From: Knufia peltigerae
Lineage: Eukaryota; Ascomycota; Eurotiomycetes; Chaetothyriales; Trichomeriaceae
Direction of reading: 5' to 3'
Assembly (NCBI GenBank): GCA_030247855.1
Contig: JAPDRN010000010.1
Span: 248,001-312,000 of the forward strand
DNA: 64,000 bases
The notes under the pieces are model-generated. The model was not told the DNA's origin, ran no database searches, and was given only the letters and a program-made list of their open reading frames with translations. Below are positions 55,864-64,000 of the stretch, one piece after another (position 1 is the stretch's first letter; each line of letters starts with the position of its first letter). The translations under genes and the position numbers were made by a program.

Positions 55864-56568
55864 TCATGACATTGAATCAAACTTCTTGGCCCCGTCGACT
55901 CCATGAACCCAGCTAGCACGGTCCTTGACAAAGTATTCCAACTGAGGCCTCAACTTTGTCTCGTGCAGACTGAAATCGTCCACCGAGCCAATCCTCAGGA
56001 AACTGACGTCCGGGTAGGCGTCTCCTTTGCGATACATGAGTCCACCGCAGGTTGAACAGAAATAGTTTGTCATCTTCTTGCCCGAGCTGGGGGTCTTGTC
56101 CTGACCCCAGGATTTGAGGTTCTCTTTCCCGCGGACGTGTTCGATGTGTTTGTCCTGGACGGTAAAGTTGGACGCGAACATGGACGCAGTGACTTTACGG
56201 CAGTCGTAACAGTTGCAGACAAAAGTGTTGACCAGTCCTGGTCCTTGAATCGGCTGCCACACATCAAAATCGAGTTAGCAATTTTACTTGGGAACAGTAC
56301 CGACCAAAAGACAAGAATATCGAGTTACCAGCATCGGGCGAGTGAGGGTAGTGACACCACTGCTTCAAGACAGTACGTCCGGGGGGAGGGAGGAGGGGGG
56401 CGGGGAGGGAAGAAATATGATTGTGAGAGGAGGAAAAAGACTCACGAATGCAAGTTGAACAGCACCGCAGAAACAAGTCGCTGTTGCTTTGTCTTCGGTG
56501 GACCAACCATCCATCGCTACGCCGGCCAGAGGGAAGAAGGGCTTGGAATTGTCGTGTGTTGCTGCCAT
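55864..56568 (-). CDS. GFA (glutathione-dependent formaldehyde-activating / CENP-V) domain protein
   Basis: Two exons: 56568..56446 (41 codons) and 56253..55864 (GTGAGT donor, TGGCAG acceptor, phase 0); product 170 aa. Zinc ligands of the GFA fold are visible: CFCGAVQL (Cys32, Cys34), CNCYDCRK and CSTCGGLMYR. Family members include bacterial Gfa and many fungal proteins of unknown substrate, so true formaldehyde activity is not implied. The intron (192 nt) is long for this window and holds a G-rich tract. A TATA-like TATAAA lies only about 35 bp upstream of the ATG. Confidence 0.88.
56380..56409 (+). other. G-rich tract with G-quadruplex potential
   Basis: Five G-runs of at least three (six, three, six, four, three) with very short spacers lie on the plus strand inside the GFA-gene intron, so on that gene's template strand. 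Confidence 0.6.
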
Positions 56569-57488
56569 TGTGTTTGGTTTGGTTTTGGGAACCAAGAGTT
56601 GTCTTTATATGTGTAGGTTGTTAGGTAGCCTTTTTAGACTTGAAGTAGTAGTTCTGAAAGAGGTTGATGATGGATAGAAGAAGAAAACATATCCTGGAAA
56701 TGTGAAGGTCCATCCCTCTTTATACTTCTACCCCTGCTAGCGAAGAGCCAGACATTCTATAGCATGATGTCACGCAGGGGTATCTTTTTGTTTTCAGTGT
56801 CGGGTCGCTCATTACTAATTCTAGAGGGTCTACCTCGCGTAGACAGAGGTCGAGTATGCGTGGAATAGCATAGACTTGCTCGCAGAGGTTTATCACAAAG
56901 GGGGACATGCATTGATTCGCTCCAAGGTCGGTGAAAGTGATACAAAAAATTCACGGTCATTGAGATCTAAAACCTTCTTGTTGCTGAGAAATGCCGTTTG
57001 GAGCCGGCCGAAAGAGGAAATTCATACTCAAAAGAGGTTTGGTGGCCTTTGCGCGCAGATCGATTGGCGTCGCCGTCGTCGAAAACTCGGCTCTGTCATC
57101 ACCAGCCCCAATGTTCCGGAGAACCTGGGACGAGGAACCTGGTGCTCTTATTCGCCCCCTTTGATCCGCCCTCTACGAGTACCCTGGACTAACCCTCTCA
57201 CGAAGGTATTTTCCTACTTCAGTCGAATTCTCCTTAGAACGGCAAAGAGACGCGACGATCACTTTATGGGCGTGCTACGTAGTTCGCATACGTTGAGGAC
57301 GAGTAAGGTGTTTGACACCATTCCCCTAATACAGCGAGGTGTACGCAAAATGGTGTAGAATCCGGTGCACCACCTCTCGGCGGTTATTGTTCCGCTTTGC
57401 AACAAGGGAGAAAGGAAGAATGGATTATTCACGACGATACTCGTCACGTTCCAAAGCGGGCGACTTGCCCACCAACTAGGTAAACTAA
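56569..57488. promoter_or_regulatory. GFA-gene promoter and MMS1-like gene 3' region
   Basis: About 0.9 kb. A 160-codon plus-strand frame (56876-57358) opens on TTG, has no motif and is not called. Nothing else recognised. Confidence 0.5.
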
Positions 57489-60400
57489 TTAAGAAGGGTA
57501 ACTGAGCAGTTCCCTCAACCACACGGCGACAGCCTCGACCAGATCGTCACTCGTGTGCAGCACCATAGCGGCCAAGGCCTCGAACTCTTCGAGCATGGGC
57601 CCCTTGAGGATCCGGCGCAAGTTGTACGGTCCTTCCTCTATCATCATGAACAACCGATCACCTCGAACATGCAGGTCTTTCAGTCGGACGGCCGGCGGCC
57701 GAAGAACAACCTCGTCACCGTCGGCGTCTCGTGCCCTGATGGGGACCGGCTTGATCGATTTCTTGTTCAGGTAGCTCGCCTGCTCCAGAAAATGCAGGAG
57801 CTCCCACTCGTTGTGTCTCAGGAGGGAAAGGTGGAACAAGGTCCCGTCACTCGCGCCCGCATAGAACCGATGTCGGTCGCCGGATTGGTCCGAATCCGGC
57901 CTGAGGAGGAGGTTGTCGACCAGGAGTGGCAGGTTCGCGTGGAACAACGGGTAGGGCTCTTGGCCGTCCTGGCGGAAACCGGAGAACGCCATGATGTCGG
58001 TGGTGCCCCCGTTCCAGGCGGAGAAGATGGCCGAGTTGTTGCCAAAGGGCACCACGTTCTGGGTCGCCCTCGCCTCGTTGTCCGACTTGTGCTCCGACAG
58101 CTTGTCGCCTCTCTCCACCAGGACGAACAGCGAATGTTTTGCCGTGGCGATGAATATGAGCGAGCCTTGACAGGAGATGCTCTTCGCGGGGGACGGCAAT
58201 CGATGCTTCGAGAGCGTCTTCCATTTGCGAGAAGCAAAGTCCAAATGGTGGAGGTGGATCTCACTCCCGGCGGCGATCAGGAGAGACGACATTTTGTAGG
58301 CGCAGATGGCCGTGACCGGTTGTTCGGGACTCCTGAATGCAACCTTGGGGTTGGTGTCCGGGATACCTTTGCTGAGGTTCTTCGCGTTGACGCAGACGAC
58401 ACGTCCACTGCAACGAGGGAAGCCCGGCTCTTTCTGTTCGAGAGCCAGGACGAACCATTCGTAGTGATGTTCGCCATCCGTCGGAGCCCAGTGGATGAGA
58501 GCGTTGACACTCTCGTTGGTTTCTTCCGTCACAATCACAGAGAGTTGATTGTCGCTGGGCACTTTCAGGCTGGGTTCGATGATGTGAAGACCCACCTGCT
58601 GTATCGTTCGTGGAGAAACTGATGTCTTCACGCCACTTTCCATCCGACCAGACGCAAAATCTTGGGGTCCTTTGGCACGAGGGCCCCCTGTCAGAACATG
58701 GGTCTTTTCGAATGCGACGACAAATTTTTGAAGGTACTCTGAATACAGTACATGTCGTGGTACACCGTCGACAGACGTCCTTCGCGTGACGGTCTGTTCT
58801 TGCGCTACGAGCGAGCAGAACAAGAGCTCGTCTTCCGTTGCGCAAACCACCAAACCACCCGGGTCTTGGGAAGGAGGTGACAGCTTCGGGATTCGATGAA
58901 GAGAGTTGACCGTGTACTGAGTCGAAGGCTGGCCAGATATCAATGGGTGAAAACACTGTTCAAGAGGGCAATCCTGACTTACATCTGAACGGTCTGTGAC
59001 ATACAGTGACGAGATAGTGTAGTCTACAATTGACGCAGGGCGGTGAAGTGTGATACGGCTGGTCGCCGATCCGCAAAGCACCAAAGCTGAAGATGGCCTC
59101 GATCGTCCTGAAGATATGTTTTCCTGGAAAATCCGGACCGAGGTGGTTCCCAATCCGTGTATGCCGGAACACGTCAATTCTAATACTCTGTCAGTCAAAC
59201 GAGTCTTCCATTCGACATGCAACACATACTGAACGACTGATTTGGCAATCGTAAATCCAGACAGATCAGAAGCCCATACCGTAAGCCGCAGAGAAGCAGC
59301 ACTGGATCCCCGTCACCTTGTTGAAGTGCAGCCAGGGAACTCACGGCGCACTGTTCAATCCTGAGATCAAAATCAGAAGACTCACGCTGGAAGACTTTCC
59401 GCAAAGACAGGTCTTTCTGCACAGTGTACCAGTAGAGTCGCCCCTCGTCCGTGCCGACGAGCACTATGCGTTTGCCCCGAACTTCAAAGCAGCACAAGCT
59501 CGTAGGGATATCCAACATTAGTGTTGGCTCTGCTTCCTTCAAGCTCACACCACCATCATCGAATGAATGCAACGTGGAAGTAAGACAAATCTCGTAACCC
59601 TTGGCCGCTTGGCGGGCTGTGACGAAAAGCCGGCCGTCATCGAAGAATGCCGCTTCGCATAATTCACATTTGATCCGAAGAAATTCGGAAAGAGAAGCGT
59701 CAATTCTGGTGGGGATTATGTTGATGCTCTGTGTGGTAACCTGTAGTATGGAGTCCCCGTCACCAACAACGACTGCCGTCAGCGTAGGGTGGTCAAAGTC
59801 AAACCCGGGATGGCTCTCTGGATTCGTGAACGAAAGCTCTTGCGTGTCAAGCTCAAATGATACCATGGTTGACTGTGTTGGCAGGGAAGCCAGAACCAAC
59901 AGTTCGTTGCGATGCGGTACCTCCAACGTCCATATCCTGTCGATGAAGGCAGCATCTGGATATGGCACGGTCCACCCAACTTGTGCCTCCACCCCATATC
60001 TGATGTCGAACAGTACTCCCTGGTCTGAGCCGCGACTGCAGCATGCAAATAATTGATCTGGACTCTCTCGCGACCAGAGTCCACCGGGTCGATTGCCGGC
60101 GGATGGACCAAGAGTGATGTCTCGAAGAGGACATATCGACTCTAGGAGTTGAATGCACTCGGGAGTTCCTCTCGCGGAGACATGGAAGACACCTCCATCT
60201 GTCATACTGCCCCCGACTATGAAGATGTCGCCACCTTTGCCTGGAGGGCCTGCGAGCATGCAGAAGGCCGTGTCCGCTTGAAGCCCCAGTCGGCCGATTG
60301 TCCAATTGAGGTTGAATTTAGAACTAGAGGCCTTCTCAATTTGAAAGTATTGAAGTAGGCCGTCTTCTCTCAGCAGCACAAAGTCATCCCGCTTCTCCTT

Positions 60401-61560
60401 GTACTCGTTGTGGCGCCTTGGTTTTGCCCACTGAACCCACTCTAAAGATCCTGCCGCTTGTTGTCCGAACGGGCAATGAATTCGCTTAGTGCTGTTGGTA
60501 TGGACATTCTCGTAATACGACAGACCCGTTTTCATGACCATGATAAATGAGTAGGGTCGTGCAGAGGGAATGAGCATCGTCGGGAGCTCGTCCTCGGCCA
60601 GGAGCCGGCCACTGCTCTGCATAGGTTTTATTGTCTGAAGTGGAGACCGTGTGTCCCAGCTGTACATATATTGATGTGTTGCCTTCTCTTCTTCGCCACC
60701 CCAGACCAGAAGGAGAAGCACCACTAGATGGGGATCTGAATCAGGGCTAGGCAAGAAAGTCATCATCATGACATTGCCTCGGACTTGAATGAAGCGTTGC
60801 TGGAAACGTTAGTACGTATGCCGTGGTGTACTGTGCGCACCATACCTCATCTGACGGGCGAAATGAGCCATTTTCCAGAGGATTCCACCTGTCTATCTCT
60901 CTCTGAATTTCGTCAACCCTGCGTAGCTTGAATATTCCAACATAACCTGAAGGGGATGCAACGGCAAGCGCACGAGATCTGGCCTTGTCAGTCCAACATA
61001 ATTGGTCAAATTCGAGTAAGAGAGACTTACTGCGGCTCGACAGCTACATATCGGCATTGACTGGACGGTAACCCTGCTCCTCTGAGCAGAGGGCGCTTTG
61101 CAAAAACGAACCTTACATCGCCGCTGGTGTCTTCTCGTGCACAGGCAAAGATGAGTTCGTTGTCGACAGTCACGATGACTAGTATCTGTGCTGGATCTCC
61201 ATGGTCAATGGGCTGCCCACCAATGCTGTAGTTCTCTTGATCTCTCTCTTGTTTTAGGATCGCATCAAGGATCGGGATGACTTCCACGTCGGCCGAGATG
61301 ACTTTTGCATCGGTTATTTGAGTTCCAATGTCGAGCTTGGCCGTTGTGTTGACTAGCTGCCCAGTCTCTATGAACTCGTACAGTTGTATGAAGGTGGCCC
61401 CAACAAAAACAACATCCTCCTTTGATGGAGATCTTATTCTTGCCGGGAGAATCCATCTAATGCATGACGTTGAGTTGAGTGTTCGCGACAGAATGCCTAT
61501 CTTTTGGCGGTGCTCGTAAATGTGTGCTGGAGGAGACTTGACTCTGTCAAGACCATTCAT
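57489..61560 (-). CDS. DDB1/CPSF160-superfamily beta-propeller protein (MMS1_N domain)
   Basis: Five exons: 61560..61031, 60978..60846, 60799..59230, 59185..58983 and 58916..57489; product about 1287 aa. The ATG at 61560 gives MNGLDRVKSPPAHIYEH. N-terminal WILPARIRSPSKEDVVFVGA, ILVIVTVDNELIFACARED and VASPSGYVGIFKLRRVDE read as propeller strands of the Mms1/Rse1/CPSF-A type. The middle carries VLLLCGLRYGLLICLDLRLP and the end DRLFMMIEEGPYNLRRILKG. Relatives act in CUL4-type ubiquitin ligases (Mms1, DDB1) or in mRNA processing. This one is closest in feel to the fungal Mms1_N proteins, with the exact role open. The third intron is only 44 nt. The fourth (66 nt) is a multiple of three and stop-free. 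Confidence 0.82.
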
Positions 61561-62590
61561 TGCTGACACCTTAAGTGCAGGCGAGACCCGGTCAAATCAA
61601 TTGAAGACAAGGGCTATGCTGTGGTCAGGGCGAACAGGGTCATTTGCCGGTCAATAGGACAAGTCTGGTACGTGAAATTGATGCGTCATAGACTTAGGGA
61701 GTTTCCACAACACAAAATGTTGATGAGAGAGGAACAGTATTCGCAGAGACAATCGCACGACGGATATATATCCTTGTCGACATTGATCGACTTATTGGGC
61801 AATGGAAGACACGGTGAGGCAGAGTGATGGTGAGGGGCAAAACCTCTTGACCAAGGCACTCGGTCTGATTCGGTGGCTGTTCATCCCTATCCTGGTCCAC
61901 GGCGCTGTACAAGTGATAGACAATGTGTGTGGTGATGTTGGGCAGAAGTACAATTTCCGGATGCGAGGGCAATGATGTTACAGCATGAGATGGAATGAGG
62001 TCAAAAGCAGAATAGGTCAAGGCTCACTTTCACTCTGCCGCGTCTTCGCGCAATCGCGTTCATTGTGGTGGATCTCGACATGGTGGTGCCCAGAACCTCA
62101 TTGCGGCCTAGTGATCAACGAGGCAATTCATCCGTCACCCCTTCACTTCTTTGATGCATCCTACAACTTTCCGGATGAACAAGCAAGCAGTGTATCCTTG
62201 TGCAAAATAGACCCATTGAGAGGGAATGGAAAGAGCTCATTAGCTGATGCAACACAAAGCTTCAACACCTTGACACAGCCAGGCTGAACCTTTCGTGTTA
62301 CCTGTCATCTTCACCAGGCTTCCTTAGAATCATCCCCAGACAGCCGTTGGCATCATCTGCTGTGCCACAAGAGTGTCGCTTTCCTTGAGTCTATTTCAAT
62401 TTCAACTCAAAGAGCGGCGAGCTCTCCCACTCTGCCTGCAACCTGGTCTCCTTTCAGCTTAGACGGCTTGCCATGGCAGAGGTACGCTCCAAATAAGGTC
62501 CGGTGCATATTCAATGCATTACATTGATATCAGCCCTATTGAACAGACACCTGTCAATCAAAGCAGCCTGCGTAGGGGTCTGCAGCATCA
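61561..62590. promoter_or_regulatory. Divergent region, MMS1-like gene / TBC gene
   Basis: About 1 kb with both promoters. An ATG GCA GAG followed by GTACGC at 62472 could be an alternative first exon of the TBC gene, but the downstream CAG acceptor joins in the wrong frame. Confidence 0.5.
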
Positions 62591-63861
62591 ATGGATCAAT
62601 ACCAAAATGAAAAGTGCCGAGCCATTGAAGACGCCTGCAAGCAGGGTGACCTCAGCACTCTAGTCAAGCTTGCAACTTCGACCGGTGGCCTTTTGACCGA
62701 TGAAGCTCGCCGGCAAGCTTGTATGTCCCCATGCTTTCTGCTTTGACTGACCGGTGGAACCTCACTGACGCAGAACTTGGAAGGGCCGATTTTATTGGGT
62801 TGCAACCCTCAATCTCGAGACGCGGCACAAGAACAGGCAAGCCAGACATGGGGGAAACTACCCCGGCATCCAGACGAAGATCAGGTGCAGCTCGACGTCG
62901 ATCGCGCCTTTGTTTACTACCCGAAAGGTCTGAACAACAATTTTGCCCCCTGGTGTGACTTGGCTAAATGTTACTAGATGAATCTGAACAATCTCTCGAT
63001 AGGCGGAAAACGGAACTTTCCAATCTCATTGTCTCGACACTGAGAAGCCACCCAATACTCTCGTACTTCCAAAGCTATCACGATGTTGTACAAGTACTTC
63101 TTCTTGTGCTTGGGGAATCAAGTGCCGCTGTTGCCGTACCACGGATATCTCTGATGAGACTTCGTGACTACATGCTTCCGACAATATCTCCTGCAAGAAA
63201 ACACTTTGAAATTGTCTCAGCCATCGTCAAGTCTGCGGATCCCGAGCTAGCCGACCACATCGCCGAGGCCGAGAATAGCTTCGCACTCTCAGCAACTCAT
63301 TCCTTGTTCGCCCACGACATTCAAGACTACGGAGATATTGCTCGAATGTACGATTTCCTCCTGGCCCACGAACCAGTCATGAGCCTCTACTTGTTCGCCG
63401 CCGTGACAATCTCGAGGCGGTCTGAGTTGTTCGAGATGCCTGCTGATCAGTCCGACATATTGACCTTTGTAATATCCAAGCTGCCACAAACTCTCGATAT
63501 TGACGCATTGGTCGAAAACACCTTGACCCTGTTTGAAAAACACCCACCAAATCGTCTACGAGGTTTCGTTTGGTGGCGTCTGTCACAGCTCAGTGTCCTC
63601 AAAACATCGCGTCAGGGTGGTCAACGCCAAAGTTTGCAGGAGGCAGAAGATCTAGCCCGGAAACAAATCGAGCAGCTACGCCGAGAAGAAGTATTGCAGA
63701 AGAGGATGAGGTTATTGGCGACGTACAGACGGCCGGTCCTCTCACTGACCGCTGCTTTGCTGGTAGGAACAATGTCCTACTGGATGAGGCGAAGTGGGCA
63801 AGACAGACACATGTGGTCTATACTGTCGTCGATAATCGACCATCTGCGCAGCCCGAGCTGA
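62591..63861 (+). CDS. TBC-domain Rab GTPase-activating protein (TBC1D20/Gyp8-like)
   Basis: Three exons: 62591-62720, 62784-62927 and 62978-63861; product 385 aa. The joins give RRQAWPILLGC and YYPKDESEQSLDRR, both expected. TBC motifs: Arg finger in VQLDVDRAFVYYP, Gln finger in LSYFQSYHDVVQVLLLVLG, then SLMRLRDYMLP. A predicted C-terminal membrane anchor (about 345-362, VLSLTAALLVGTMSYWM) follows a coiled coil (EEVLQKRMRLLATYRR). This architecture matches ER/Golgi TBC1D20 and yeast Gyp8, which inactivate Rab1/Ypt1-type GTPases. The first acceptor (TTGGAAG) is weak but the only one that keeps frame. Confidence 0.9.
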
Positions 63862-64000
63862 GAGAAACACGTCACAGTCCAGACCAAATCTTCTTCACCA
63901 ATGCACCACCAACTAAGAAATGCGTCGAAGCCTAGGTGTCGTGAAAAGTACTTCGCCAATATACGAGACCAGACAGGACAAGGACAACAGGACCCAATAG

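Noticed and set aside
56876..57358. 160-codon ORF between the GFA and MMS1-like genes
   Set aside because: Opens on TTG, has no recognisable motif, and the composition is unlike neighbouring genes. Probably chance.
57555..58622. 355-codon plus-strand ORF opposite the MMS1-like gene
   Set aside because: It is the antisense shadow of a GC-rich coding exon, with no domain. The minus strand gives a coherent protein. The same applies to the antisense ORFs at 38319-39230, 35516-36415, 1191-1754 and 28845-29567.

Overview
The window looks like a chromosome segment of a filamentous ascomycete (Pezizomycotina). Genes carry short introns of about 45-190 nt with GT..AG ends, GTAAGT/GTATGT/GTGAGT donors and CTAAC-like branch points. 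Single-copy eukaryotic housekeeping genes (EPL1, calcineurin B, SF3A1, PMT1, VPS45, epsilon-COP, eIF5B, CYP61/ERG5, KAE1) lie on both strands with no operon logic. A black-yeast/Eurotiomycete affinity is only an impression. No rRNA, tRNA, CRISPR, transposon ORF or viral gene was recognised.

Layout, left to right. 1-560: 3' end of an AMPK beta subunit. 825-1968 (-): KAE1. About 2.1-3.5 kb: an unresolved stretch with protein-like pieces in changing frames. 3840-5758 (-): EPL1. 7292-8262 (+): calcineurin B. 9404-11414 (-): 2-hydroxyacyl-CoA lyase-like ThDP enzyme. 12333-13448 (+): an internally deleted sugar transporter. 13602-15419 (-): epoxide hydrolase. 16123-18964 (-): PMT1. 19762-21321 (+): SF3A1. 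22217-23570 (-): aquaporin. 25467-28163 (+): PA-TM-RING ubiquitin ligase.

28971-30191 (-) and 32200-33478 (+): two divergent genes sharing a His-rich 'allergen-like' module. 34387-35293 (+): GST. 35495-36648 (-): MDR oxidoreductase. 37563-39335 (+): VPS45. 39814-40766 (-): epsilon-COP. 41537-42571 (-): aldo-keto reductase. 43078-43485 (+): small membrane protein. 44143-45864 (+): NADPH:adrenodoxin reductase. 46080-47752 (-): L-2-hydroxyglutarate dehydrogenase. 48638-50398 (-): CYP61/ERG5. 51391-54654 (-): eIF5B. 55864-56568 (-): GFA-domain protein. 57489-61560 (-): DDB1/MMS1-like protein. 62591-63861 (+): TBC (Rab-GAP) protein.

Functionally this is a housekeeping region (translation, splicing, tRNA modification, chromatin, secretion, vesicle traffic, sterol and mitochondrial redox genes) interleaved with accessory metabolic genes (ThDP lyase, epoxide hydrolase, GST, MDR, AKR, GFA, transporter). 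Exon structures were deduced by reading splice sites and matching remembered family patterns. Each was checked for frame, but none is transcript-confirmed. No obvious defence or other novel system was found. The best leads are the divergent allergen-like pair, the in-frame deleted transporter, the calcineurin B N-terminus without a myristoylation glycine, a recurring intergenic palindromic word (TACTCCGTA), and the unresolved 2.1-3.5 kb stretch.
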